Shown here one piece after another: positions 26,225 through 35,460 of a stretch of 64,000 bases of DNA. Each line of letters starts with the position of its first letter. Within the stretch, counting starts at the first letter, position 1. The position numbers and the translations under genes were made by a program. Below the pieces are notes generated by a model that was not told the origin of the DNA, ran no database searches, and saw only the letters and a list, made by a program, of their open reading frames with translations. The stretch is from NCBI GenBank assembly GCA_016702545.1, contig JADJDT010000042.1, forward strand, positions 124,001-188,000, written 5' to 3'. This DNA comes from Pseudomonadota bacterium. Its GTDB lineage: Bacteria > Myxococcota_A > Polyangia > GCA-2747355.

Positions 26225-28492
26225 TCAAGGCACGCCGAGGCCCGGGGTCGAGGCCCGGGGTCGAGCTCCGACCGGGTCGTCCGGGGGTGGGACCGGGGCT
26301 GCCGTGGGCGGCACGGGATCGAGACGGGGGCGCAGGGTGCGGGTGCTGGGGCCCAGTTGGCGACCGGTGCTGTCGCTGTCGTCCGCGCTGGGCAGCACCA
26401 CAGTGAAGGTCGAGCCCCGCCCCGGGGTCGACTGGACCTCGATCGTCCCGCCGTGGCTCTCGACGATGCGCTGGCAAATGGGCAGCCCGAGCCCCGTACC
26501 CCGCTCGCGGGTGGTGAAGAAGGGAATGAAGATGCTGTCGAGGTGCTCGGGCGGGATCCCGCGACCGCTGTCGGCGAAGGACACCTCCACCAACTGGGTC
26601 GAGCGCCCGCCGCGGAAGGCCTGGCGCGCGCGCGTCTCGACGTGGAGCTGGCCCTGACCACCCATCGCCTCGAGCCCGTTGATCGCCAAGTTGAGAAATA
26701 CCTGGTGCAGCTGATCGGGGTCCACGCGCACCTGGGGCAGGTCCGGGGCGAGCTGGGTCTCGATCTCGACGTGCTGGTGCTGCGAGCGCAGCAGCTGCGC
26801 GCTGCGCTGCAAGACCTGATTGAGGTGCAGGAGCTGCCGGTCGCCACGATCGGGTCGCGCGTAGCCGAGGAACTGCGCGACGACGTGATCGAGCCGGTTG
26901 ACCTCCTGGACGATGATGTCGATCAGCTCGGGTTCGTCGGCGCCGTGCTCGCTGGCGACCGCGCCCTCGGGGTCGTCGCTGGCGGGCCGCTCGGTCGCCA
27001 CAGGCGGTGGCGGGCTGGCCGCGCGCAACAGCTGCGCCGCCCCCTTGATCGCGCCCAGCGGGTTGCGGATCTCGTGCGCCAGGCCGGCGGCCATCTGGCC
27101 GAGCGCGGCGAGCCGGTCGCGCTCCTTCATCTGCTGATAGACCTGCGAGTTGTGGAGCGTGATCGCCGCCTGCGCCGCGACCTCGCGCAGCAGCTCGAGC
27201 TCGTCGGAGGCATAGGCCTCGCGCATGCGATCGTCCCGCAGCGCGAGCATGCCGAGCACTTGTCCGTCGGCCAGCAGCGGCAGGCAGACGTCGGCGTGGA
27301 GCTGCTCCATCGTGTCGAGGATGTTGCGCGTGATGATCGTCGCGTCCTCCTTGCCGTCGGCGAGCTGCTGGCCGAGCGTGCGCTCCTGCCCCTCGACCGT
27401 GAAGAGGCCGGCCTCGCGCAGGCGCTCGAAGAACAGCCGGCGCGTGCGCCCGTCGAGCTCGGCCGGCGGCGCGGGGCCGAGGTGATCGGCCAGGCGGAAG
27501 GTCGTGCCCGCGGGGCTGGCCAGATAGATCGAGGCGTGGGTCACGCGACCCGAGTGCTCGAGCTCCGTGAGCACGTTGAAGACCAGGGTGCGGACGTCGA
27601 TGACGTTGGCCAGCTCGCGGATCAGCTGGCGCAGGCGCCGCGAGAACTCGTACTTCTCGGCAAACAACCAGCGGTTGACGCGGTCCTCGAGCAGCCCGCG
27701 CATCGGCTCGAAGATCACCAGGATCACGAACGAGGCGACGATGGTGTTGAAGAGGAAGACGCCGGGACGATCGGGACCGACCCAGGCCAGGAGCAGGCCG
27801 TAGATCACGCTGAGGATCAGCACCAGGGCCGTCAGCGTGACCATCTTGGCCAACAGCTCCTTGATGTCGAGCAGGCGGTAATGAAAGAGCGTCTGCGAGA
27901 TGAAGTAGAGGTAGAGCACGGTCAGCACGCTGCCGATCGGTGGAAACGCGACCCCCGTCAGCGGCAGGAAGTCGAGGCCGGCGAAGGTCACGGCGGCCGC
28001 GCCGCCGACCAGGAGATAGCTCAGCCGTGTGCGCTCGGGGCGGGGTGGCATCGTCTGCTGGCGGGCCCAGATCAGCCACACGCAGTGATAGAGCGAGGCG
28101 AAGATGAAGGCGTGGACCGGTACCAGAAAGAGCATCGAGCGATGCAGCGGATAGAAGAGGTCGACGACCAAGAGCGCAAAGAGCAGCACGGTGCCGCCGA
28201 GCACCGGGCGCGCTGGGGGCGGTGGGTAGCGCGGGTCGGCGGCGAGGAACGAGCGGAAGAAGCGCTCGGCATTGATCGGGATCGCGGCGGCCACGAAGAG
28301 CCCGAGGTGCAGGGCCACGTCGCTGCTGAGCGTGGCGGTGAAGAAGCGCGCCAGATACCAGCAGGCCAGGTTGAAGCTCAGCACCGTAAAGGTGACGTAG
28401 GGGCGGTGGCGATGGTCGCGCAGCACCACGCTCCAGCCGATCACGAAGGTCAGGATGGCGGCGAGCAGCGCGCCGAGGGTAGGGATGCTCAT
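26225..28492 (-). CDS. Membrane-bound GAF-domain sensor histidine kinase
   Basis: A 755-residue kinase from the ATG at 28492. The first ~280 residues contain about eight hydrophobic helices, resembling the N-terminal histidine-kinase 7TM module. Residues ~290-450 look like a GAF domain (LVFNVLTELEHSGRVTHASIYL ... ADVCLPLLADGQVLGMLALRDD). The H-box is GLAHEIRNPLGAIKGAAQLL (~485, phospho-accepting His). An N-box follows (HQVFLNLAINGLEAM), then G1 DSGRGIP and the F/G2 region FFTTRERGTGLGLPI. It should autophosphorylate in the cytoplasm. No response regulator is adjacent, so it is an orphan kinase. Acidic insertions lie between the H-box and the dimer's second helix, and the last ~45 residues are Pro-rich. 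Confidence 0.92.
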   Translation of the reverse strand: MSIPTLGALLAAILTFVIGWSVVLRDHRHRPYVTFTVLSFNLACWYLARFFTATLSSDVALHLGLFVAAAIPINAERFFRSFLAADPRYPPPPARPVLGGTVLLFALLVVDLFYPLHRSMLFLVPVHAFIFASLYHCVWLIWARQQTMPPRPERTRLSYLLVGGAAAVTFAGLDFLPLTGVAFPPIGSVLTVLYLYFISQTLFHYRLLDIKELLAKMVTLTALVLILSVIYGLLLAWVGPDRPGVFLFNTIVASFVILVIFEPMRGLLEDRVNRWLFAEKYEFSRRLRQLIRELANVIDVRTLVFNVLTELEHSGRVTHASIYLASPAGTTFRLADHLGPAPPAELDGRTRRLFFERLREAGLFTVEGQERTLGQQLADGKEDATIITRNILDTMEQLHADVCLPLLADGQVLGMLALRDDRMREAYASDELELLREVAAQAAITLHNSQVYQQMKERDRLAALGQMAAGLAHEIRNPLGAIKGAAQLLRAASPPPPVATERPASDDPEGAVASEHGADEPELIDIIVQEVNRLDHVVAQFLGYARPDRGDRQLLHLNQVLQRSAQLLRSQHQHVEIETQLAPDLPQVRVDPDQLHQVFLNLAINGLEAMGGQGQLHVETRARQAFRGGRSTQLVEVSFADSGRGIPPEHLDSIFIPFFTTRERGTGLGLPICQRIVESHGGTIEVQSTPGRGSTFTVVLPSADDSDSTGRQLGPSTRTLRPRLDPVPPTAAPVPPPDDPVGARPRASTPGLGVP

Positions 28493-28609
28493 CGGTCGCG
28501 CATCATACTCTTTTGGGCGCGTCGAGGGTCGCGCGGCGGCACCGGGCCCGGCGCCGGGACGCGATGGCGTTTTCGCTCGGCGGGCGGCTGCGCTAGACTG
28601 CGCGCTATC

Positions 28610-30379
28610 TTGCGCCCGCCCTCACATCCCCGGCCCGTCGGAGCTCGTGCGCTGCTGGCGTTGGTGCTGGCCACTATGGCCCTCGGCGGCGTGCGGCTGG
28701 CCGCCGCCGGTCAAGAGGGGGCGGGCGTCGTGGCGCCCGCCGAGGACCAGCTACGGCCGCCGCCGCCGCCGCCCGAGCAGCCGCCGCGCTCCTCGCCGGC
28801 CTTGATCGCGCTGCTCGAGCTGGCGTGGCAGGGCCTCCAGGACGGCCGGGCGTGGCTCGGTCGGCGGATGCCCAGCGCGCTGGTGTGGCTGGTGCTCACG
28901 GCGCCGCTGTGGGGGCTGGTCTTGCTGCTCGCGGTGCGGCGCGTGGTGCGAGCGCGTCGGCGCGGCGGAGCGGTGCGCGGCGCCGGCCAGGCGGGTCGCA
29001 TGCGCGCGTCGGCGCACGAGGAGACGGTCGCCACGCCGGCCGCAGCGCCCGAGGCGGCGGCGGAGCCGGCACCGGTGCTGGAGTTTTCGCGGCTCGACCA
29101 GCTGCTGCTGGCCGCCGATGGGGCGCAGCCCTCGCTGCACGAGACCTTCGTCGTGCTCGGCGCCGGCGCGGAGGTCGTGGCGGCGTTGCGCGAGCAGGCG
29201 GCCCAGCTCTTCGACGGTCCGCGCTGGAGCGCGCTCGCCGCGCAGGGTCAGCCCGAGCAGCTGCGGCAGCTACGCGAGCGCTGGGTCGCTGCTGTCGCTA
29301 CCGAGCGCGTGGTGCATTGGCTGGCGGCGCAACCGAGCATCGCGCAGCCGCGGCTGCAGGTCAGTCGTCCCGGGCGGCTCGAGGCCGGGGACGTCGTCAA
29401 TCTGTCGCTGACCCAGGCCAACGGCCTGGGCGTGACCCTGCAGCCCGAGCAGCGCGCGCTGCTGCAGCGGGCCCAACGGGCGCTGGCGCTGGTCTACGCG
29501 CGAGCCGGCGACGCCTATGGCTTGTTCGCGGCGGCGACGGGCAGCGAGGTCGCGGCGCTCGGCGCGCTGCCGGCGGGGGTGGCGGACGAGGGCAGCACGC
29601 TGTCGCTGCCGCTGCTGCTGCACGGCATGGCGGCGCTCGCGCATGCCAGCGCCGCTGGCCTGATCCCCGGCGAGCTCGGTCGCGAGCTGGCGGCGGCGCT
29701 GCAAGAACATCAGCGCGTGGTCGGCAAGCCGGTGGCCAACGAGGGCTCGGCGGTGCACGCGCTCGAACGCACACAGGGCGCCACGGTCGAGGGCATCGGC
29801 ACCTTCCTCGCCGCGGTCGCGGGCGCCGCCTACAGCCCGGCGGCGGTGGTGATGCGACTGAGCAAGCTCGCCGGCGAGCGACCCGATCCGGGCCGTCAGC
29901 TGGCGCTCGCCCGCCTCGGCGATCGGGTGGCCGCGGCGTTGCGGGACGCGAGTCGGGGGTCCGGTGCGGCCCTCTACGCCAACCTGGGTCGCGTCCTGGG
30001 CCTCGAGCTGGTGCGGGTGCATGGCGCGCAGATGGCCGAGATCGAGCGGACGGCCAAGACGCTCGCGGCGCGGCAGCCGCTGTGGGGCAAGGAAGGGCGC
30101 GGCACCCCGGCGCCGGAGCTCGCGCTGCTGCAGCTGCACCGCAAGCTGATCGATCAGCAGCAACGTCAGGCGGCCGCGGCGCAACAGCTGGCCTGGGGCA
30201 TCCTCCAGCAGCTAGCCTTCACCGGCAAGGGCGGCGACAACCTGGGCAATGCGCAGCGCCGGCTGGGCTACGCCATCGCCGGCTTCGGCGCCGAGCTGGT
30301 ACGCGGCTGCGACCTCGAGGTGATGTCGGCGGCGCGGGAGGTGCTCGGTCGTGGGGCGCCGGCCGGGGCTGCGTCTTGA
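28610..30379 (+). CDS. Membrane protein with a large helical cytoplasmic domain, function unknown
   Basis: Predicted 589 residues from a TTG at 28610, which gives a normal signal sequence (ARALLALVLATMALGG); an ATG at 28676 is the alternative. A Pro-rich linker (~55-70) and one strong membrane helix (ALVWLVLTAPLWGLVLLLAV, ~100-120) follow. The remaining ~440 residues are helical and Ala/Leu/Gln-rich, beginning FSRLDQLLLAADGAQPSLHETFVVLG. No enzymatic motif was found. Its stop codon overlaps the start of the acyltransferase gene (TTGA), so it is the first gene of the lipid operon. It may anchor or regulate those enzymes. The part of this open frame before 28610 is antisense to the histidine kinase and is not coding. 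Confidence 0.65.
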   Translation: MRPPSHPRPVGARALLALVLATMALGGVRLAAAGQEGAGVVAPAEDQLRPPPPPPEQPPRSSPALIALLELAWQGLQDGRAWLGRRMPSALVWLVLTAPLWGLVLLLAVRRVVRARRRGGAVRGAGQAGRMRASAHEETVATPAAAPEAAAEPAPVLEFSRLDQLLLAADGAQPSLHETFVVLGAGAEVVAALREQAAQLFDGPRWSALAAQGQPEQLRQLRERWVAAVATERVVHWLAAQPSIAQPRLQVSRPGRLEAGDVVNLSLTQANGLGVTLQPEQRALLQRAQRALALVYARAGDAYGLFAAATGSEVAALGALPAGVADEGSTLSLPLLLHGMAALAHASAAGLIPGELGRELAAALQEHQRVVGKPVANEGSAVHALERTQGATVEGIGTFLAAVAGAAYSPAAVVMRLSKLAGERPDPGRQLALARLGDRVAAALRDASRGSGAALYANLGRVLGLELVRVHGAQMAEIERTAKTLAARQPLWGKEGRGTPAPELALLQLHRKLIDQQQRQAAAAQQLAWGILQQLAFTGKGGDNLGNAQRRLGYAIAGFGAELVRGCDLEVMSAAREVLGRGAPAGAAS

Positions 30380-31968
30380 GGTCGGCCGATCGCGAGCGCG
30401 TGCGGGTCGAGGTGGTGCACCGGGTGGTCGACGGTTACGTGCGCCAGGCGCGCGACGCGTCGGATGGCTTCCTGCAGCGGCTGGTCAACGACACGCTCTA
30501 CCAGGAGCGACGGCGACTCGATCAGGCCAACCCGCGCAGCAAGCGCACCAAGGCCGAGCTGGCGCTCTATCAGGACGTGCAGCGTCGGCTGCACAGCGCC
30601 GCCGAGACGACGGTGCGCGCGCTGCTCGAGCAGCTGGCCACGCGCTTCGTCGATGAGGTGATCGGGAACTTCGACGACCGCGTCTACCGGCTGTCGACGA
30701 CCTTGATCCCGCCCGGGCTCTCGCTGCTGGTCAACGCGATGAGCCCGCGCCGCCTGCTCGATCTGCGACGCATCAACCGTGGCCTCGTCGATCAGCTCAA
30801 GGTGCAGGGCGAGGTCGAGCAGGTGCGGCGCCTGGCGCAACACGGCACCGTCGTCGTCGTGCCGACGCACTCGTCGAACCTCGACAGCATCGTGCTGGGC
30901 TACGCCGGCTACCGTATCGGCTTGCCGCCGCTGCTCTACGGCGCCGGGATCAACCTGTTCAGCAATCCGATGATCTCGTTCTTCATGCACAACCTCGGCG
31001 CCTACAAGGTCGACCGCAAGAAGACGGCCAAGCTCTATCGCGCGGTGCTGAAGGAGTACACGACCTGCGCGCTCGAGTTGGGCTATCACCAGCTCTTCTT
31101 CCCGGGCGGCACGCGCAGCCGCAGCGGTGCGATCGAGCAGCAGCTGAAGAAGGGGCTGCTCGGCACCGTGATCCGCGCCTACACCAACAACCTGATCGCC
31201 GGGCGCGAGCCGGCACGCATCTACCTCGCCCCGTGCACGATCTCCTACAAGCTGGTGCTCGAGGCCGAGGCGCTGATCCGCAGTCATCTGCAGGAGACCG
31301 GCAAGGCGAGCTACATCGTCGAGGACGACGAGTTCTCGCACCCGCGGCGGGTGCTGAACTTCCTTTTCAACCTGACCTCGCTCGACGACGAGATCGCCGT
31401 GACCTGGTCGGCGCCGCTCGATGTCTTCGGCAATCGCGTCGATGCCGATGGCAATAGCCTCGACCCGCGTGGCCGCGTCGTCGATCCGCGCTCCTACGTG
31501 ACGCGCGACGGCGTGCCCTATCTCGACGAGCAGCGCGACGTCGAATACACCAACGAGCTGGCCGAGGCGGTGTGCGGGGCCTACCTGCGCGACAACGTCG
31601 TGATGTCGACGCACGTGGTGGCGCGGGCCGTGTTCGCCTTGCTGCGGCGCCGCAATCCGACGCACGACCTGTATCGGCTGCTGCAGACCGGCGGCGACGC
31701 GCCGTCGTTCGCGATGGCGGAGGTGCACAGCGAGGTCGAGCGGCTGCTGGGCGAGCTCGGGCGCGAGGACGTTCCACGCCCGCGCCTCTCCCCCCTGCTG
31801 CTGGCGGGCGACGTGCAGGAGATCGTCGCGGATGCGCTGCGACACTTCGCCATCTACCACACGCGACCGGCGGCGGAGCGGCGCGGCGACCGGCTGTTTC
31901 ACGAGCACCGCAACCTGCTCTGCTACTACGGCAATCGCCTGGAGGGCTACGGGCTCGCCGCGGAATAG
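30376..31968 (+). CDS. Glycerol-3-phosphate O-acyltransferase (PlsB-type)
   Basis: About 530 residues from a TTG at 30376 overlapping the previous stop (TTGA); GTG 30400 is an alternative start. Residues ~165-290 carry the glycerolipid acyltransferase blocks: PTHSSNLDS (the H-x4-D catalytic motif), GINLFSNP, AYKVDRKK, and FFPGGTRSRSGAIEQ, then IYLAPCTISY. Block III usually reads EGTRSRSG; here Gly replaces the Glu. The enzyme makes lysophosphatidic acid from glycerol-3-phosphate and an acyl donor at the inner membrane. It is flanked by gpsA, which supplies glycerol-3-phosphate, and an App1-like phosphatase, which supports this role. It is shorter than E. coli PlsB (about 800 residues). Confidence 0.82.
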   Translation: MRSADRERVRVEVVHRVVDGYVRQARDASDGFLQRLVNDTLYQERRRLDQANPRSKRTKAELALYQDVQRRLHSAAETTVRALLEQLATRFVDEVIGNFDDRVYRLSTTLIPPGLSLLVNAMSPRRLLDLRRINRGLVDQLKVQGEVEQVRRLAQHGTVVVVPTHSSNLDSIVLGYAGYRIGLPPLLYGAGINLFSNPMISFFMHNLGAYKVDRKKTAKLYRAVLKEYTTCALELGYHQLFFPGGTRSRSGAIEQQLKKGLLGTVIRAYTNNLIAGREPARIYLAPCTISYKLVLEAEALIRSHLQETGKASYIVEDDEFSHPRRVLNFLFNLTSLDDEIAVTWSAPLDVFGNRVDADGNSLDPRGRVVDPRSYVTRDGVPYLDEQRDVEYTNELAEAVCGAYLRDNVVMSTHVVARAVFALLRRRNPTHDLYRLLQTGGDAPSFAMAEVHSEVERLLGELGREDVPRPRLSPLLLAGDVQEIVADALRHFAIYHTRPAAERRGDRLFHEHRNLLCYYGNRLEGYGLAAE

Positions 31969-32005
31969 GCGGAAGCGCTGGGAAGGCCTGGATCGAGGGT
32001 CGGGG

Positions 32006-33022
32006 ATGCACAGTCGGGAGACCGTCGGGGTCGTGGGTGCCGGCAGCTGGGGCACGACGCTGGCCAAGATCGTCGCGGAGAACGGCCACGAGGTCGTGCT
32101 CTGGGCCCGGCGGCCCGAGTTGGCGGCGCAGCTCAACGCGCAGCGCCACAACCCGCAATACCTGCCGCAGATCGCGTTGCCCGCGGGCGTGCACGCCACG
32201 GCCGAGGTGCAGCGCGTCTGCGAGACCTGCCGCCTGTTGCTGGTGGCCGTGCCCTCGCACGGCTTCCGCGCGGTCGCGCGCGAGATGGCCCCCTTCCTCG
32301 ACGGCGAGCACGTGATCGTCCACACCACCAAGGGCCTCGAGGAGCAGACGCACAAGCGCATGAGCGAGGTGCTGCGGGAGGAGACGCCGGTGCGCAAGAT
32401 CGGCGTGCTGGCGGGGCCCAACCTCGCGCCCGAGCTGGCCCGTGGCCAGCCCGCGGGCACGTTGATCGCGTCGCGCTTCGGGGATGTCTTCCGCCGCGCG
32501 CAGGCGGCGCTGAGCACGAGCTATTTTCGCGTCTTCTCGGGACAGGACGTGATCGGCGCGGAGATCGGCGGCATGTTCAAGAACATCGTCGCGGTGGCCG
32601 CAGGCATCGTCGACGGCCTCGGCTTGGGCGACAACACCAAGGCCTTCCTGATGACGCGCGGGCTCAACGAGATGGCGCGGCTCGGCGTGTCGATGGGCGC
32701 CAACGTGCTGACCTTCGGCGGGATGGCCGGCATCGGCGATCTGGTGGCGACCTGCGCCTCGCCGCACTCGCGCAACCACCAGGTCGGGGTGCGACTGGGA
32801 CGCGGCGAGTCGCTGGCCGAGATCCTCGGGCAGACGCGGATGGTCGCCGAGGGCATCCGGGCGACGCGCGCCGTGCGGGCCTTCGCCGCGCAGCAGCGCC
32901 TGCAGCTGCCGATCGTGCACGCGCTGCACCGCGTGCTCTACGAGCAGACGCCGCTGGACGAGGCGATGCGCGAGCTGGTGGCGGCGCAGTCGGGCGACGA
33001 GTTCATGGGGTTGATGCTGTGA
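32006..33022 (+). CDS. gpsA: NAD(P)-dependent glycerol-3-phosphate dehydrogenase
   Basis: A 338-residue enzyme of standard length from the ATG at 32006. It begins with the Rossmann motif VGVVGAGSWGTTLA, then VPSHGFR, HTTKGLE, VLAGPNLAPE, the catalytic-lysine block GMFKNIVAVAAGIVDGLGLGDNTKA, and GGMAGIGDLVATCASPHSRNH. It reduces dihydroxyacetone phosphate to glycerol-3-phosphate in the cytoplasm, the entry step of phospholipid synthesis. The neighbouring acyltransferase uses its product. Its stop overlaps the next start (GTGA), so it is translationally coupled to the App1-like phosphatase. Confidence 0.97.
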   Translation: MHSRETVGVVGAGSWGTTLAKIVAENGHEVVLWARRPELAAQLNAQRHNPQYLPQIALPAGVHATAEVQRVCETCRLLLVAVPSHGFRAVAREMAPFLDGEHVIVHTTKGLEEQTHKRMSEVLREETPVRKIGVLAGPNLAPELARGQPAGTLIASRFGDVFRRAQAALSTSYFRVFSGQDVIGAEIGGMFKNIVAVAAGIVDGLGLGDNTKAFLMTRGLNEMARLGVSMGANVLTFGGMAGIGDLVATCASPHSRNHQVGVRLGRGESLAEILGQTRMVAEGIRATRAVRAFAAQQRLQLPIVHALHRVLYEQTPLDEAMRELVAAQSGDEFMGLML

Positions 33023-34026
33023 GCTTCCCCGTCGATCGCGCCAACTACCGCAGCTTCCCCTCGGACTGGGCCGGGGAGGTCTTCGTCTGCGACATCGACC
33101 GCACCTACCTGGCGACGCGCTTCTCGACGCTGAAGGGCCTGCTGCGCATCCCCTTCGAGTCCGCGGTGGACAAGGTCGCGATCGCGGGGATGGCCGCGCT
33201 GCTCAAGGAGGTGCGGCGCGGGCCGGGCGCGCAGAGCCGCCACACGCCCCTGTACTTCGTCTCGGCGAGCCCCGCAGAGCTGCGGCCGGTGATCGAGCGC
33301 AAGATGCTGCTCGACGGGCTCGAGTACGACGGGACCACCTTCAAGAGCTGGACCGGCGTGGCGCGCGGGCTGCGCCCGAGCCGGCTGCGCGAGCAGCTCG
33401 GCTACAAGCTGACCGCGTTGCTGCAGGCGCGGCTCGAGCTGCCGCCGGGTGCGCGCGAGCTGCTGCTGGGCGACGACACGGAGTGTGATGCGCTGGCGGC
33501 GGCGCTCTACGCCGACCTGTTGGCCGGACGGCTGCCGCTGGCGCAGGTGCCGGCGCTGCTGGTGCGGCAGGGGGTGCTGCCGGCCGACGCCGAGGCGATT
33601 GCCGAGCTGAGCGTGCGCGCGGGCCAGGCGAGTGCGGTGGCCGGGGCCTTCATCCGTCTCGAGCTGCGCCAGCCGCGCGACCTGATCGAGTACGCGCCGT
33701 GGGTCCAGCCCGTGCGCGGCGCCTTTCAGATGGCGGCCGCCTTGTTCGGGCGCGGCAGCATCGGGCTGCGCGGGCTCTTGCGCGTGGCGGCCGAGCTGCT
33801 GTCGCGTGGCGTGACGCGCGTCGAGCTGGCGGACCTGCTGGTCGACGCCTTGCGGCGTGGCGTGCTCCCGCTGGCCCAGGGCGAGCCGGTGCAGCAGGCG
33901 CTGCTCGCGGCGGGGTTGCTGGGCCTGCCCCAGGCCCTGCCGGAGGCGGTTGATCCCGACTGGGCGCGTGTGTTAGCGCGCGATCCTGCGGAGCCGTGGA
34001 CGCCGGCCCGCTATTTTCGGGGGTGA
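33019..34026 (+). CDS. App1/DUF2183-like phosphatidate phosphatase-domain protein
   Basis: A 335-residue protein from GTG 33019 (GTGA overlap with gpsA). The HAD-type motif FVCDIDRTYL (DxDxT pattern) sits near residue 25. It is followed by LYFVSASPAEL and by GDDTECDALAAALYADLL near 155, the order found in the catalytic domain of yeast App1 and bacterial DUF2183 proteins. App1 dephosphorylates phosphatidate to diacylglycerol. The C-terminal half is helical with no recognised domain. In this operon it could turn the acyltransferase pathway towards diacylglycerol. No signal peptide or membrane segment is clear, so it may act at the cytoplasmic face. The substrate is inferred from context. Confidence 0.72.
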   Translation: MSFPVDRANYRSFPSDWAGEVFVCDIDRTYLATRFSTLKGLLRIPFESAVDKVAIAGMAALLKEVRRGPGAQSRHTPLYFVSASPAELRPVIERKMLLDGLEYDGTTFKSWTGVARGLRPSRLREQLGYKLTALLQARLELPPGARELLLGDDTECDALAAALYADLLAGRLPLAQVPALLVRQGVLPADAEAIAELSVRAGQASAVAGAFIRLELRQPRDLIEYAPWVQPVRGAFQMAAALFGRGSIGLRGLLRVAAELLSRGVTRVELADLLVDALRRGVLPLAQGEPVQQALLAAGLLGLPQALPEAVDPDWARVLARDPAEPWTPARYFRG

Positions 34027-34038
34027 CGCGAAGGGCCT

Positions 34039-34060
34039 GGAGCCCGACGCGGAGGGCTCC
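34039..34060 (+). terminator. Possible terminator hairpin after the lipid operon
   Basis: ggagccc (34039-34045) pairs with gggctcc (34054-34060) around an 8-base loop, 13 bases after the stop codon. No T-tract follows, so termination is only suggested. Confidence 0.35.
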
Positions 34061-34070
34061 TCGTGGCGAC

Positions 34071-34126
34071 GCGTTGATGGCGGCGCGTTGATGGCGGCGC
34101 GTCGATAGCGACGCGCTGATGGAGAC
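34071..34126. repeat. Four tandem 14-bp repeats upstream of the PLP-enzyme gene
   Basis: Units at 34071, 34085, 34099 and 34113: the first two are identical (gcgttgatggcggc), the third and fourth diverge by three to four bases. The last unit contains the ggag that serves as Shine-Dalgarno for the ATG at 34131. Confidence 0.85.
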
Positions 34127-34130
34127 GACG

Positions 34131-35378
34131 ATGGCTCAACGAGACCCAGCGGCCGCGGATCCGGTGGCGGGGGGCGTGGCGGCTCAGGGGGGTGGTGCGC
34201 GCGCGGGGGAGGCAGGCGGCCTCGCGCCGCGCACGCTGACGGTGCGCGCCGGGATCGGGGGCGACGCGCAGCACGGGGCGGTGATTTCGCCGCTGCACCT
34301 ATCGACCAACTTCACCTTCGCGAGCTTCGGCGAGAAGCGCGCCTATGATTACACGCGCTCGGGCAACCCGACCCGTGACGAGCTGGCGCGCGCGTTGGCC
34401 GCGCTCGAGGGCGGGGCCGGCGCGGTGGTGACGGCCTCCGGGATGGCGGCCGTGACCCTGGCGCTGCAGCTGCTGCGTCCCGGCGAGCTGCTGGTGGCGC
34501 CGCACGATTGCTACGGAGGCACCTATCGCGCGCTGGCGGCCCTCGCCGAGCGTGGGCACTTCGCGCTGGCCTTCGTCGATCTGACCGATCCGCAGGCGGC
34601 CGCGGCTTGCATCGAGCGCGGCCCTCGGATGGTCTGGATCGAGACGCCGAGCAATCCGCTGCTGCGCATCACCGACGTGCGAGCGGTGGCCGCACAGGCC
34701 CGCGCCGCCGGCGCCGTCGTCGTCGTCGACAACACCTTCCTGACGCCGGTGCTGCAGCAGCCGCTGGCGCTCGGCGCCGACGTCGTCGTGCACTCGACGA
34801 CCAAGTACATCAACGGCCACAGCGACGTGGTCGGTGGCGCGGTGATCGCGGCCACGCCCGAGCTGCACGAGCGGCTCGCCTGGTGGGCCAATTGCCTCGG
34901 TCTGACCGGGGCGCCCTTCGACAGCTATCTCACGCTGCGCGGGCTGCGGACCCTGCACCCGCGCCTGACCCTGCACCAACAGAACGCGGCGCTGCTGGTC
35001 GAGCTGTTGACCCAGCATCCGGCGGTGCGGCGCGTGCACTATCCGGGGCTGGCCACCCACCCGGGTCACGCGATCGCCCAGCAGCAGCAGAGCGGCTTCG
35101 GGGCGATGATCAGCTTCGAGCTCGAGGGCGACACCCGCCAGGTCCGCGCGGTCGTCGAGGACCTGCGCTGCTTCTCGCTGGCCGAGTCGCTCGGCGGCGT
35201 GGAGAGTCTGATCGCGCACCCGGCGACGATGACCCACGCCTCGATGGGCGCCGAGGCCCGCGCCCAGGCCGGCATCGCGGACACGCTGCTGCGCCTCTCG
35301 GTCGGCATCGAGGCCGGCCCCGACCTCGTGGCTGACCTCCAACGCGGGCTCGACCGCGCGGCGCGGGTGGGCCGCTAG
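34131..35378 (+). CDS. Cystathionine gamma-synthase/lyase-like PLP enzyme
   Basis: About 415 residues from ATG 34131, preferred over ATG 34119 because ggag lies 6 bases before it. An unusual ~35-residue Ala/Gly-rich leader precedes the conserved start TLTVRAGIGGDAQHGAVISPLHLSTNF. The family blocks are YDYTRSGNPTRDELARALAALEGG, APHDCYGGTYR, IETPSNPLLRITD, VDNTFLTPVLQQPLALGADVVVHSTTKYINGHSD (PLP lysine) and ESLIAHPATMTHASM. It belongs to the Cys/Met-metabolism PLP family. The HSTTKY...GHSD motif and short length fit MetB/CGS-type enzymes better than the MetY encoded at 13828. Synthase and lyase roles cannot be separated by eye. It stands alone here, after the lipid operon. Confidence 0.88.
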   Translation: MAQRDPAAADPVAGGVAAQGGGARAGEAGGLAPRTLTVRAGIGGDAQHGAVISPLHLSTNFTFASFGEKRAYDYTRSGNPTRDELARALAALEGGAGAVVTASGMAAVTLALQLLRPGELLVAPHDCYGGTYRALAALAERGHFALAFVDLTDPQAAAACIERGPRMVWIETPSNPLLRITDVRAVAAQARAAGAVVVVDNTFLTPVLQQPLALGADVVVHSTTKYINGHSDVVGGAVIAATPELHERLAWWANCLGLTGAPFDSYLTLRGLRTLHPRLTLHQQNAALLVELLTQHPAVRRVHYPGLATHPGHAIAQQQQSGFGAMISFELEGDTRQVRAVVEDLRCFSLAESLGGVESLIAHPATMTHASMGAEARAQAGIADTLLRLSVGIEAGPDLVADLQRGLDRAARVGR

Positions 35379-35460
35379 CGCGAGCACCTGCACCGGCGCG
35401 GGTCACGTGGGTCGAGGCCCCGCTGCGCTGCGCGCTGGTCGGCGTGCGGGCCACGCGTTA

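Noticed and set aside
25916..28609. Upstream part of the open frame that ends at 30379
   Set aside because: It is antisense to the histidine kinase and the composition is Arg/Gln/His-rich; only the part from ~28610 has a signal peptide and helices.
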